Part shown: positions 25,727-34,716 of the stretch, one piece after another
How positions within the stretch are numbered: the stretch's first letter is position 1
Layout of the letters: each line of letters begins with the position of its first letter
NCBI GenBank assembly: GCA_947493265.1
Contig: CANLQL010000002.1
Span: 496,001-560,000 of the forward strand
Direction: 5' to 3'
Source: an uncultured Litoreibacter sp.
Lineage (GTDB): Bacteria; Pseudomonadota; Alphaproteobacteria; Rhodobacterales; Rhodobacteraceae
Length of the DNA: 64,000 nt
The notes under the pieces: model-generated
The model's database searches: none
Seen by the model: the letters and a program-made list of their open reading frames with translations, nothing else
What the model was told of the DNA's origin: nothing
Program-made: the position numbers and the translations under genes

Positions 25727-27112
25727 ATGAGCGAGCCAGAAGAAATCACCACCGAGACGACCGAAGACGGTTATGCGCTGGAACGCGGTCTGGTGGAGCG
25801 CGTGCTTGATGCCGTTGATGCAACGGATGCGATTGCGTTGGATGGTTTGCTGGACCCGCTGCACCCGGCTGATATCGCCGACCTTCTGGAGCAAATCAGC
25901 GGGCCGGAACGGCGCGGTTTGTTGTCGCTGTGGTCAATGGGCATCGACGGCGAAGTGCTGTCCGAGCTTGAAGAAAACCTGCGTGAGGAAGTTATCGCCT
26001 TCCTGCCCAGTGCGGTTCTGACCGAAGCTGTTCGCGAACTGGAATCCGATGACGTCGTCGATCTGATCGAAGACATGAATGACGACCAGCAGCAGACTAT
26101 TCTGGACACGCTTGAAGATGCAGACCGGGTCGCGGTTGAGCGCGCGCTGTCTTATCCGGAATATTCCGCCGGTCGGTTGATGCAGCGCGAAATGGTTGTG
26201 GCCCCGCAAGACTGGAATGTCGGTCAGATGATCGACTTCCTGCGGTCGCATGACGATTTGCCAGACCAGTTCTACCACGTGATCCTTGTCGATCCCGGAT
26301 ATCATCCGGTGGGTTATGTCACGCTTGGCAAGCTTCTGGGCTCCCCCCGCGCGGTGAAACTGACCGAAATTCACGAAGACAGCTTCCGAACCATTCCGGT
26401 CGCCCAACCCGAAGAAGAGGTCGCCTACGCGTTTAACCAATATCACCTGATTTCAGCCCCGGTTGTAGACGAAGATGATCGACTGGTCGGCGTGATCACA
26501 ATCGATGACGCGATGGCCGTTCTGGATGAAGAGGCCGAAGAAGACATTCTGCGCCTTGCCGGTGTGGGCGGCGATGAAAGCCTGTCCGACCGGACATTGG
26601 AAACTGTGCGCCAGCGGTTCCCCTGGCTTGCGGTGAACCTTGTGACCGCGATCCTGGCCTCAATGGTGATTTCGCAGTTTGAAGAGATTTTGACGCAGAT
26701 TGTGGCCCTTGCCGTGCTGATGCCAATCGTGGCGTCGATGGGCGGGAATGCGGGCACACAGTCGCTGACCGTGGCGGTGCGCGCGATTGCCACAAAAGAC
26801 CTCACGGGCTCGAACGTTTGGCGGGTCGTGCGGCGTGAAGCGATGGCGGGATTGATCAACGGGTTGATCTTTGCGGTCGTGATGGGCGTCATCGGGATCA
26901 TCTGGTTCGGCACCCCCGTTCTGGGTGCCGTGATCGCGGCGGCGATGGTGATCAACCTTGTTGTTGCAGCCCTTGCGGGGATCTTGATCCCGATTTTGCT
27001 GGACAAACTTGGGGTCGACCCGGCTTTAGCCTCGGGTGCGTTTGTGACGACTGTCACAGATGTTGTTGGTTTCTTTGCGTTTTTGGGGCTGGCGGCAACA
27101 CTATTGGTTTGA
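25727..27112 (+). CDS. mgtE: Magnesium transporter MgtE
   Basis: Mg2+ channel of 461 residues. Order: N-terminal MgtE superhelical domain (LLDPLHPADIADLLEQI), two CBS domains (from YSAGRLMQREMVVAP through VVDEDDRLVGVITIDDAM), the plug helix, then five membrane helices, with the pore-lining stretch VLMPIVASMGGNAGTQSLT. The CBS/N domains sense cytoplasmic Mg2+ and close the pore. ATG at 25727 preferred to an upstream in-frame start. Monocistronic. Confidence 0.95.
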   Translation: MSEPEEITTETTEDGYALERGLVERVLDAVDATDAIALDGLLDPLHPADIADLLEQISGPERRGLLSLWSMGIDGEVLSELEENLREEVIAFLPSAVLTEAVRELESDDVVDLIEDMNDDQQQTILDTLEDADRVAVERALSYPEYSAGRLMQREMVVAPQDWNVGQMIDFLRSHDDLPDQFYHVILVDPGYHPVGYVTLGKLLGSPRAVKLTEIHEDSFRTIPVAQPEEEVAYAFNQYHLISAPVVDEDDRLVGVITIDDAMAVLDEEAEEDILRLAGVGGDESLSDRTLETVRQRFPWLAVNLVTAILASMVISQFEEILTQIVALAVLMPIVASMGGNAGTQSLTVAVRAIATKDLTGSNVWRVVRREAMAGLINGLIFAVVMGVIGIIWFGTPVLGAVIAAAMVINLVVAALAGILIPILLDKLGVDPALASGAFVTTVTDVVGFFAFLGLAATLLV

Positions 27113-27223
27113 TTTTCCTGACAACTTCCCGGCCCGGTTTTGCATTTTCATCGCACTCGCCAACCCCAGATATAGAAGCGTATTTCCCTACTACCCAAAC
27201 CCTAGAGGCTGGCCTATAGTGCC

Positions 27224-27232
27224 TGTGGATAA
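27224..27232 (-). promoter_or_regulatory. Candidate DnaA box upstream of nrdR
   Basis: TGTGGATAA on the plus strand is the exact complement of the consensus DnaA box TTATCCACA. It lies about 42 bases before the nrdR start. One such 9-mer is roughly expected by chance in a window this size, so it is only suggestive. Confidence 0.3.
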
Positions 27233-27273
27233 TTGGGGAACAACACCCAACAGGCAGATATGGGGAAAATTTA

Positions 27274-27741
27274 ATGCGTTGTCCGTTTTGTGGAAATGTA
27301 GACACTCAGGTTAAGGATTCACGCCCTGCGGAGGATCATGTTGCGATCCGTCGCCGGCGGTTTTGTCCCGCATGTGGCGGGCGATTTACGACATATGAAC
27401 GCGTGCAGCTACGCGACCTCGTTGTCATCAAGTCATCGGGCAAACGCGAAGATTTCGACCGCGATAAGCTGGAACGCTCAATCCGGATTTCGATGCAGAA
27501 ACGTCCGGTGGAGCCTGAGCGGATTGACCAGATGATCTCTGGGATTGTGCGCAGGCTGGAAAGCATGGGCGAGACGGATATCAAATCAACCGCCATCGGC
27601 GAGATCGTGATGGAGGCTTTGGCCCGGATCGATACGGTCGCCTATGTGCGGTTCGCGTCCGTCTATAAGAACTTCCAGGCAGCGGATGATTTTGAGGAGT
27701 TTGTCTCAGAATTGCGTCCGCCTGAACCATCAGAAGAGTAG
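27274..27741 (+). CDS. nrdR: Transcriptional repressor NrdR
   Basis: NrdR, 155 residues, represses ribonucleotide reductase genes when dATP/ATP is bound. N-terminal zinc ribbon (MRCPFCG with FCPACGGRF, then TTYERV) followed by an ATP-cone domain ([20 protein letters not shown]). First gene of the nrdR-rib operon, three bases before ribD. This linkage is widespread in alphaproteobacteria. Confidence 0.97.
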   Translation: MRCPFCGNVDTQVKDSRPAEDHVAIRRRRFCPACGGRFTTYERVQLRDLVVIKSSGKREDFDRDKLERSIRISMQKRPVEPERIDQMISGIVRRLESMGETDIKSTAIGEIVMEALARIDTVAYVRFASVYKNFQAADDFEEFVSELRPPEPSEE

Positions 27742-27744
27742 ACC

Positions 27745-28863
27745 ATGACCAGTGACCAGCGCTGGATGGATCTGGCGCTGTCTTTGGGCGCGCGTGGGTT
27801 AGGCCGGACTTGGCCGAACCCCGCCGTAGGGTGCGTCTTGGTGAAAGACGGTCGCGTCGTTGGGCGCGGCTGGACGCAACCCGGTGGCAGACCCCATGCA
27901 GAAGTTATGGCCCTGCAACAGGCTGGACCCGCGGCAAAAGATGCGACCGCCTTTGTCACGCTTGAGCCATGCGCCCATACCGGGAAGACGCCGCCCTGTA
28001 GTCAGGCGTTGATCGCCGCTGGCGTTGCCCGCGTGGTTGTCGCGTTGCAAGACCCTGACCCCCGAGTGGCTGGGCGTGGGATCGCAGATCTGGAAGCGGC
28101 GGGTATAGATGTGACGCTCGGTGTTGGCGCTGGGCAGGCAGTCCATGATCATGCGGGCTTTCTTTTGCGGATCACCCAGCAGCGGCCCTTTGTGACGCTG
28201 AAGCTTGCCAGCTCCTTTGATGGGCGGATTGCGACATCGTCCGGCGAAAGCCAATGGATCACCGGACCGCAGGCGCGCCGCGCCGTTCATGCGATGCGCG
28301 CGCGCCATGATGCGGTCCTGGTTGGGGCAGGGACAGCGCGGTCGGACAATCCAAGCCTGACAGTGCGGGGGCTGGGTGCTTGGAACACCCCTGTGCGGGT
28401 GGTTCTCAGCGCGCAGCTTGATATTCCCCGTGATGGCCCATTGGTGGAAGGGACAGATCAGGCCCCGGTTTGGCTGTTGCATGGACGTGCGGCTTCATCT
28501 GATGCGCGCACGTTCTGGACGGACCGCGGTGCCAAGCTGATTGAGATTGATGACGCGGATGGCGTGCTAAGCCCATCGGCGGCGATGACAGCATTGGCAG
28601 AAGCAGGGATCACACGGGTGTTCTGCGAAGGCGGGGCGTCTTTGGCAGGCAGCCTTTTGCGCGTTGATCTTGTTGACGAGCTTGCAGGGTTTACCGCCGG
28701 CGTCGTGATAGGTGGCGATGGGCTTGCTGCGATCGGGCCGGTTGGGCTAACGGCCCTAAATGATGCCCCGAGGTTTGAGTTGGCATCGCTGTCTGTTGTC
28801 GGGGGCGATACGCTTCACACATGGCGTCGAAAAGATATCACTATCGGGCAAAGCGCTTCCTAG
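27745..28863 (+). CDS. ribD: Bifunctional riboflavin deaminase/reductase RibD
   Basis: Bifunctional enzyme of 372 residues. An N-terminal zinc deaminase (HAEVMALQQAG and TLEPCAHTGKTPPC, catalytic HAE and PCxxxGxTPPC) is followed by a C-terminal reductase (KLASSFDGRIATSSGESQWITG). It carries out the second and third steps from GTP towards riboflavin. In related genomes ribE would be expected next; here 7.3 kb of other genes intervene. Confidence 0.95.
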   Translation: MTSDQRWMDLALSLGARGLGRTWPNPAVGCVLVKDGRVVGRGWTQPGGRPHAEVMALQQAGPAAKDATAFVTLEPCAHTGKTPPCSQALIAAGVARVVVALQDPDPRVAGRGIADLEAAGIDVTLGVGAGQAVHDHAGFLLRITQQRPFVTLKLASSFDGRIATSSGESQWITGPQARRAVHAMRARHDAVLVGAGTARSDNPSLTVRGLGAWNTPVRVVLSAQLDIPRDGPLVEGTDQAPVWLLHGRAASSDARTFWTDRGAKLIEIDDADGVLSPSAAMTALAEAGITRVFCEGGASLAGSLLRVDLVDELAGFTAGVVIGGDGLAAIGPVGLTALNDAPRFELASLSVVGGDTLHTWRRKDITIGQSAS

Positions 28864-28997
28864 GCGCAAAAATTTACGAACTTCCGCCCGTCTGCGCGGC
28901 TGCTTTTACGCGGCGGTGGGCTTGTTGGATCACCTCTTCACGCGATTTTATAGGTTTCTCACGGGGGTGTGAGGCGTTGCGCGGAGGGGCGCGGAAG

Positions 28998-29009
28998 TAT
29001 GTGCACATA
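28998..29009. promoter_or_regulatory. 12-bp perfect palindrome upstream of the secreted repeat-protein gene
   Basis: TATGTGCACATA reads the same on both strands, and CACGTG lies some 22 bases further on. They sit in the 287-bp region between ribD and the gene at 29151, which holds no other supported feature. Possible operator; the regulator is unknown. Confidence 0.35.
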
Positions 29010-29150
29010 TGCACCCTTCATGACCTATTCTCACGTGTACGTGCATTGAGTTACAGTCATCCCGCCCCCATATTCATCTCATCGAAAGGCACACAGCCTT
29101 GAACACATCAAGCCGAACAACGGCATAAAAACAAAATTGGAGTACACAAA

Positions 29151-29447
29151 ATGAAAACACTTATCGCAACAGCCGCTATCGCTCTTTCCGTTTCTGCACC
29201 TGCTTTCGCAGACGTCTCAAACCCACAAGCATTCTTCGCATTGGGCAACGACTCCGCTGCAGAGCGCACTTTGGGCGGCTCCTCTATCGGTGACACAAAA
29301 GCAGTCAAGGTAGAGCTGGCTATGTATAACGAATCTGCTGCAGAGATCGATCCTACACACGAAAACAACGCAACACGCGCCGAAGCAAAGAGCCTGATTT
29401 CTTTCTTCGCAATGGACAACGACTCCGCGGCTGAAACCAACCGCTAA
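29151..29447 (+). CDS. Small secreted protein with three NDSAAE repeats
   Basis: Precursor of 98 residues with a clean Sec signal peptide (MKTLIATAAIALSVSAPAFA, cleavage after residue 20). The mature protein holds three similar units: FFALGNDSAAE (28-38), ELAMYNESAAE (55-65) and FFAMDNDSAAE (85-95), spaced 27 and 30 residues, with acidic linkers. GGAG stands 10 bases before the ATG and a strong terminator follows, so it is its own transcript. Family not recognised; codon use (many AT-ending codons) suggests high expression or different origin from its neighbours. Likely periplasmic or surface associated. Confidence 0.75.
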   Translation: MKTLIATAAIALSVSAPAFADVSNPQAFFALGNDSAAERTLGGSSIGDTKAVKVELAMYNESAAEIDPTHENNATRAEAKSLISFFAMDNDSAAETNR

Positions 29448-29478
29448 TTCTGTCGCCGAGGATTTACGCCTCCGAATT

Positions 29479-29513
29479 CGGGTCTCGCCAACAGGCGAGG
29501 CCCGTTTTTCTTT
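29479..29513 (+). terminator. Intrinsic terminator of the repeat-protein gene
   Basis: Stem CGGGTCTCGCC / GGCGAGGCCCG (one G-T wobble), loop AACA, followed by TTTTTCTTTT. Lies 32 bases after the stop and separates this gene from the convergent epimerase. Confidence 0.92.
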
Positions 29514-29520
29514 TCAGACC

Positions 29521-30543
29521 CTACTTCTGATAATAGTCCCGATACCATTCAACGAAGGATGCGACGCCTTCAGGAACGGATGTTTCGGGCGTGTAGCCGG
29601 TTAGGGATTTTAGCAAATCCGCTTGCGCCCAGGTCGCGGGCACATCACCGGGCTGCATATCCATGAAGTTCTTTTTCGCCTCGATGCCCAGAGACGCCTC
29701 AATGGCCTTGATGAAATCAAGAAGCTTTACCGGCTCGCCATTGCCGATATTGACCACCCGGTAGGGGGCAACCGCCGACAGACTGTCCCCGTCTGCGATA
29801 TCTTCTGCAACTGCAGGCCTCACAGGGGCGGTATCGATCAGCAACCTGATACCTTGGACCAGATCATCGATATAGGTGAAATCCCGGCTCATGTCGCCGT
29901 GGTTATAAACGTCGATTTCGTCGCCTTGAAGAATTGCCTTAGTGAACTTGAACAAGGCCATATCCGGGCGACCCCAGGGGCCATAAACGGTAAAAAACCG
30001 AAACATTGTGGTCGGCAGGTCAAACAAATGCGCATAAGAATGCGCCATCGCCTCGTTGGCTTTTTTGGTTGCCGCATAAAAGCTCATCTGATGGTCGGCT
30101 TTTTGCGTTTCCGCATAGGGCATCACAGTGTTCGCGCCGTAAGCCGATGAGGTTGAGGCCAGTAACATATGTTCGGGCGGGTGTGCGCGTGCAGCTTCAA
30201 GAATGTTAAAGGTGCCCACAAGGTTGGCATCAAGATAGGCGCGTGGGTTTTCAATGGACCAGCGCACACCGGCCTGTGCGGCGAGCCCCACAACAATGTC
30301 AGGCTTATGAGCTGCGAACAGGTCCATAACAACGCCATCGGTTTCCAAAAGACCTTCGGCGGGGATGAAGCCTGCGTTCTGGCTCAGCATTTGGTGGCGG
30401 CGTTCTTTCAGGCGGACATCATAGTAATCCGTCATCCCGTCCAGGCCGATCACCTTGAAGCCATCCGCCAACAGGCGCGCGCAGAGGTGATAGCCGATAA
30501 AGCCCGCTGAGCCTGTGACCAAAGCTGTCCTGTTTTCACCCAT
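29521..30543 (-). CDS. UDP-glucuronate 4-epimerase-like NAD-dependent epimerase
   Basis: Extended SDR enzyme of 340 residues. NAD-binding VTGSAGFIGYHLCARLL at the N-terminus, active-site YAATK (Tyr-x-x-x-Lys), and RFFTVYGPWGRPDMALFKF, the segment typical of the UDP-glucuronate/UDP-galacturonate epimerases (LspL/CapI). It should supply galacturonate for surface polysaccharide, matching the kps genes nearby. A 139-bp region separates it from the divergent phosphatase. Confidence 0.9.
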   Translation of the reverse strand: MGENRTALVTGSAGFIGYHLCARLLADGFKVIGLDGMTDYYDVRLKERRHQMLSQNAGFIPAEGLLETDGVVMDLFAAHKPDIVVGLAAQAGVRWSIENPRAYLDANLVGTFNILEAARAHPPEHMLLASTSSAYGANTVMPYAETQKADHQMSFYAATKKANEAMAHSYAHLFDLPTTMFRFFTVYGPWGRPDMALFKFTKAILQGDEIDVYNHGDMSRDFTYIDDLVQGIRLLIDTAPVRPAVAEDIADGDSLSAVAPYRVVNIGNGEPVKLLDFIKAIEASLGIEAKKNFMDMQPGDVPATWAQADLLKSLTGYTPETSVPEGVASFVEWYRDYYQK

Positions 30544-30682
30544 TCGTTACGGTCCTTTCATAGGTTCCTGTGACAATTAGGTGAAAGACCGCCTGTGCGC
30601 AAAGTCTAAGCATGGGTTTCTCTTGCAAATTTGTCATTCCTGACCAACATCGGGGCCAGACATTCACGGTGTAGGTCCGTTC

Positions 30683-31480
30683 ATGCGATTGCTGCCAACG
30701 TTTCTTGCGAAGAAAGCTCCAAAGGAAAGCGCGTCTGCGCCGCCTGTGGCTGACGGTCCGCCGATGCCAGAGCAAACCACCTTCGTGATCGGCGACCTGC
30801 ACGGAAGAAGCGACCTGCTGGAGCGGATCTTGGAAAAGATTGATGCGGCAATCGGGGCGGCGATGGTGGCCGATCCAAGACTGGTCTTTGTGGGGGACGT
30901 GATTGACCGCGGGCCCGACAGCCAGCAAGTTTTGCGCCGCTTGTACGAATTGACGACGGAATTTCCGGAAAATGTCAGCTGCTTGTTGGGCAATCATGAA
31001 CAGATGTTGCTGGATTTTCTGGATGCCCCTCGGGCGCGGCAATCGCGCTGGCTGCGCAATGGCGGGGCAGAAACGATGGCCAGCTTTGATCTGGAAATAC
31101 CCAAAGATCCGGGCATGGTCGATGAGGCTGAAAGCTTGGCTGGGGCGCTGAAAAAGGCGCTTGGTTCGGAACTGGAAGACTGGTTGCGCGAGCTGCCGGT
31201 ACAAATCGTCAGTGGCAACCTGCATGTGGTCCACGCCGCGATTGATCCCGGCCGCAAGATCGATGATCAATCCGCGCGGGTTTTGGTTTGGGGGCACCCT
31301 GAGTTTTTGACCCGGGACCGTCGCGACGGGCTTTGGGTCGCCCATGGTCACACCGTGATGGACGCGCCGATCTACGCAAAGGGCCGCATTTCAATCGATA
31401 CTGGCGCATGGACAACCGGGACACTCAGCTGCGCGATGATAACCCCGGACGGGGACGTTGATTTTCTGACTGCGGATTAG
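30683..31480 (+). CDS. PPP-type metallophosphoesterase (serine/threonine phosphatase-like)
   Basis: Protein of 265 residues with the metal-binding motif series of the PPP family: GDLHGRSDLL, GDVIDRGPDS, LLGNHEQM, a late VWGHPEFL region and HGHTV. Such cytoplasmic phosphatases accompany capsule genes in several alphaproteobacteria. The target (protein or Ap4A-like nucleotide) is not determined by the sequence. It converges on kpsC, ends overlapping by four bases. Confidence 0.85.
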   Translation: MRLLPTFLAKKAPKESASAPPVADGPPMPEQTTFVIGDLHGRSDLLERILEKIDAAIGAAMVADPRLVFVGDVIDRGPDSQQVLRRLYELTTEFPENVSCLLGNHEQMLLDFLDAPRARQSRWLRNGGAETMASFDLEIPKDPGMVDEAESLAGALKKALGSELEDWLRELPVQIVSGNLHVVHAAIDPGRKIDDQSARVLVWGHPEFLTRDRRDGLWVAHGHTVMDAPIYAKGRISIDTGAWTTGTLSCAMITPDGDVDFLTAD

Positions 31481-33480
31481 CCGCGCCAAAGGGACGAAAA
31501 CCGTGCCAGCCGGTTTTGCAGCCGTGCCAAAACCCAAAGCTTTCGAGACGGTGCAGGAATGCCACCCATTGCCAGCCTGTGCAGGGCAACTTCAGGCGGA
31601 CAGGGCAGGGACGTCACCGGATCAAAGTATCTCGGATAGTCGATCAAAGCGGCATGGGTCAGCTGGTCAAGGCTGGGTCGCGCCCGTCTTCTGCTCGGGG
31701 GACCCGCGCGGTCATCTGTCAGACCCCATCCGGCATAGAACGGATTGCCGTAGCATGTCACCGGAACCTCCCGCAGCAGGGCTTCGAACCCCAAAAGGGA
31801 CGTGTTCGTGCAGACCCTTGTCACGTTTTCCAATAGCGCAATCGGATCACTTACGGGCGCGATTGTGTCATAGAGCGTATCAGGCACTGATGCGCTGGCA
31901 CGCAGGCCCGCCTCAACATCCGGGTGGGGTTTGTAGATCAGATGCGCATCGGGGAAATCTGCGCGGACGGCCTGACAAAGCTCTGCATTTGTTTGAAACA
32001 GTGGTGCACCTTTCACGATGGAGGCGTCGTCCTCCACCTGGCCCACGACTAGGATCGCGTTTGGTTCGTCGATCCGCGCGCTATCTGCGTCAGGATTGTA
32101 CTTGCTGACACCTGTGCGGATGATCTCCTTTCTCAAGGCGCGCGCCCGCGCAACACTTGCATCAGACAAATCCAAGCTGTCGCTGATCATCTGCTCCAAC
32201 CGGCTTGGCTGGCTCGAGTCATAATAGATGCCGAGATCATCCATCACCAAGGATAAGGGCGGTATCAGCTGTGCGCCCAACCCTTGGGACCGCAGGAACC
32301 CGTCTTCAATGCGCAAGGCTGGAAAGTCATAGGGCTTGCTGCCCCAGACCAGTGTTTTCGTGCCGGGTTTCGGACTGTCAGAGAAGACCAGCGGATGTAC
32401 GCGACCGAAGAAATCCTGCAAGTGTTTGCGCTTCCAAGGCTTCATCGACAGTGCGGTGTATCCCCGTTGATCTTCTCGCTGTGGTCGGGTCTGGGCTTCC
32501 AGGATGGCAAGCACATCTTCCAGCGCACAGCTTTCGTCGCGGTAGGGATCATACCATCTCGGGTAGGTCATCATCGCGCCTGCAAATAGCTGGGTGCGGG
32601 TCAGTTTCCTTTGGCGGCGATCGATCGGCTGGCGGTCATCGGTCAAACCCCAACCGGCATAGAAAGGCTGGCCGAAGACGACTGGTTTATGACCTGCGAT
32701 GATCGCTTCGAACCCCATGCCGGAGCTGACGGTATAGACGGCGATTGCCCCCTCCAGCAGTGCGTAGGGGGATATCGGATCGCTCAGCAGACTGATCTGA
32801 TCGGTGGTGTGATCTTGCGAAAAATACCCCTCGCGATGGCCTGCGACCGTATCAGGGTGGGTTTTAATGATAATCTGCGCGCCGCGATGTTCTTCCTGCG
32901 CAAAAACCAGCATTTCGCGAAACGTGCCGACAGAGCCGCCGCCATGCACAACAGAGGCATCATCGCGGGTCTGATCAATCACCAAGACGTAGCCCGGTGG
33001 GGGTGGGGCAAGTGCGGCGTCATGGGTGTTGTATTTGGTGATATGGTGATCTTTGACGCGCGCCATCGCGGCCTTGGCGCGGTTCAAGAATGCGGTGTCG
33101 TCGAACGGCTCACTGGCCAGCAACTCCTCAAGATCAGACGGGCCGGAGCTGTCGAAATGCGGACGTTGGCGATCCAGGCACAGCCCCAACGGGGCGGTCC
33201 CTTCGCGCCCGAGGCCCACGGACCGCAGAAAGGCGTCTTCGACATAAAGCGGCGTGGCCCCCGTGATCTCGCTTACCTTTTCGCCGCGATGGGAGGTTGG
33301 GCTTTTGCCCCAGACAGCGACCAGATCATCTTTGTCCGGTTTGCCCAATTGCAAATCAAACCCTGCCAGATTTAGGATGCGCCGCACGGTTTTCTGCTGG
33401 AAAAAACCGCCGTTAAAGTAAAAAAGCCGCCGGCGTTTTGCAGCGCCGGCGGCTTGTGTTTCTAGATCTGTTGGGCTCAT
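31477..33480 (-). CDS. kpsC: KpsC, capsule lipid-linker beta-Kdo transferase
   Basis: Protein of 667 residues containing two tandem homologous glycosyltransferase modules; the hallmark GxPFYAGWGLTDDR occurs twice (in the N-terminal and the C-terminal half). KpsC builds the poly-Kdo linker on lysophosphatidylglycerol for group 2-type capsules, alternating with KpsS. Third gene of kpsS-export-kpsC on this strand, eight bases after the previous stop. The first 20 codons contain a complete intrinsic terminator (see separate entry); the conserved domain begins right after it (RRLFYFNGGFFQ). Confidence 0.93.
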   Translation of the reverse strand: MSPTDLETQAAGAAKRRRLFYFNGGFFQQKTVRRILNLAGFDLQLGKPDKDDLVAVWGKSPTSHRGEKVSEITGATPLYVEDAFLRSVGLGREGTAPLGLCLDRQRPHFDSSGPSDLEELLASEPFDDTAFLNRAKAAMARVKDHHITKYNTHDAALAPPPPGYVLVIDQTRDDASVVHGGGSVGTFREMLVFAQEEHRGAQIIIKTHPDTVAGHREGYFSQDHTTDQISLLSDPISPYALLEGAIAVYTVSSGMGFEAIIAGHKPVVFGQPFYAGWGLTDDRQPIDRRQRKLTRTQLFAGAMMTYPRWYDPYRDESCALEDVLAILEAQTRPQREDQRGYTALSMKPWKRKHLQDFFGRVHPLVFSDSPKPGTKTLVWGSKPYDFPALRIEDGFLRSQGLGAQLIPPLSLVMDDLGIYYDSSQPSRLEQMISDSLDLSDASVARARALRKEIIRTGVSKYNPDADSARIDEPNAILVVGQVEDDASIVKGAPLFQTNAELCQAVRADFPDAHLIYKPHPDVEAGLRASASVPDTLYDTIAPVSDPIALLENVTRVCTNTSLLGFEALLREVPVTCYGNPFYAGWGLTDDRAGPPSRRRARPSLDQLTHAALIDYPRYFDPVTSLPCPPEVALHRLAMGGIPAPSRKLWVLARLQNRLARFSSLWRG
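33420..33454 (-). terminator. Strong terminator hairpin inside the 5' coding part of kpsC
   Basis: On the minus strand: stem AGCCGCCGGCG (33454-33444), 8-base loop, CGCCGGCGGCT (33435-33425), then six T (33425-33420). It is a perfect 11-bp GC-rich stem with a U-run, yet also encodes residues about 9-20 of KpsC (QAAGAAKRRRLF). It would end most transcripts of the upstream export gene unless ribosomes or an antiterminator intervene. Confidence 0.82.
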
Positions 33481-33488
33481 TGCACCGC

Positions 33489-34625
33489 TTAGTTCGATCC
33501 TGCCGCAGACGCGATGGCGTTGGCGGATGCAAGCGATCCTGTCAAAGCAGAGATCGTTTTGTTCCAGGTCACGAATGGTGCTTCTGTCACGTAGATCGTG
33601 TCTTTATCGCGGATGATGAAATCACGCGCATCGAACATGCCGGTTGGTTCCGTCAGGTCCAGCACATAGGCCATGCGCTGTTCGCCATGCAGGTCAGAGC
33701 GTTGCAGAACATCATTTGCAATATTGGAGGACTCTGTGCGGAAGACAAACACACCGGTCGGATCGGCGAGGTTTGAGTTCAGACCGCCAACTTGAGCAAT
33801 CGCCTCAATGGCTGAGATGGTTTGCGTTTGGAAGGCCACACGCGCCTGGCCGCCCGTTGCGCCCAGCACTGTGAAGGAGCGTTCGTCCTCTTCAACCAGA
33901 ATGCGGTCCCCACCACGCAGGGCAATGTCAAAGCTGGGATGGGTGAACAGATCTTCGAACCAGACTTTCGATGTCATATTGCCACGGATCACCGATACTT
34001 GTGCAATCTCGGGCTCAATCGCGACACCGCCAGCCGCAGCCAGCATATTGGACAGGGTCCGGGTTGGACGTTCGATTGGATAGACACCTTGCGCGCTGAC
34101 GGCACCTACAAGCGACACAGTCGATCCGTTGCCTGCAAGACGACGCACGATGACCTGCGGATCAGGTGTTTGCGAGTCGAGCTTCGATGTAATGATCTGG
34201 CGCAGCGCTTCGGGTGTGTTGCCCGCGGCGCGGATTCGGCCCGCATAAGGGACAAAAATCATCCCGGCGCTGTCAACTTGAACCTCGTCAAGGTTGCTGG
34301 TGCCGGTTTCAGCACTGGCCAGCAAACCGTCATCAACGTTTTCCCAGATTGTCAGACCCAGCGTGTCACCGGGCTTGATCACATCGGCCACGGACAGGCC
34401 TGCGTTCAAGAATTCCTGACTGAAGCCCAAAGCTGGTTGTGCCGACGTTGCGCGCGTGACGCGGTTGTCGACGGATACGATGTAGGCGTCGCCGTTTTTC
34501 TGGACGGAGCCGTTGAAAATCTCTTGCTTGCCCGGTCCTGAACGGGGCAGGCCGCAGGAAGCAACGATTGTTGCAACCAACAAAAAGGTCGCGCCGCGCG
34601 CACCTTTCTTTCCCAATAATGTCAC
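33489..34625 (-). CDS. Outer-membrane polysaccharide export lipoprotein (Wza/KpsD-like, SLBB)
   Basis: Precursor of 378 residues with a lipobox (TIVASC, Cys about 24). A Poly_export domain (LGLTIWENVDDGLLA ... VDSAGMIFVPYAGRI) is followed by SLBB repeats (SLVGAVSAQGVYPIERPTRTL; FTVLGATGGQARVAF). It should form the outer-membrane or periplasmic exit for capsular polysaccharide. Between kpsS and kpsC in one operon. The inner-membrane exporter (kpsMTE) is not in the window. Confidence 0.92.
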   Translation of the reverse strand: MTLLGKKGARGATFLLVATIVASCGLPRSGPGKQEIFNGSVQKNGDAYIVSVDNRVTRATSAQPALGFSQEFLNAGLSVADVIKPGDTLGLTIWENVDDGLLASAETGTSNLDEVQVDSAGMIFVPYAGRIRAAGNTPEALRQIITSKLDSQTPDPQVIVRRLAGNGSTVSLVGAVSAQGVYPIERPTRTLSNMLAAAGGVAIEPEIAQVSVIRGNMTSKVWFEDLFTHPSFDIALRGGDRILVEEDERSFTVLGATGGQARVAFQTQTISAIEAIAQVGGLNSNLADPTGVFVFRTESSNIANDVLQRSDLHGEQRMAYVLDLTEPTGMFDARDFIIRDKDTIYVTEAPFVTWNKTISALTGSLASANAIASAAGSN

Positions 34626-34716
34626 CTTGTGGGCTCCTCGTGCCTGAAACTGCCTCAGTTTTTTTCTGCTTTTATTTTTATATTTTGTGGGAGGTTATCA
34701 GGGTTTGCCTGAAAAT

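Noticed and set aside
32611-33375. 254-codon plus-strand frame
   Set aside because: Antisense to kpsC, no family similarity.
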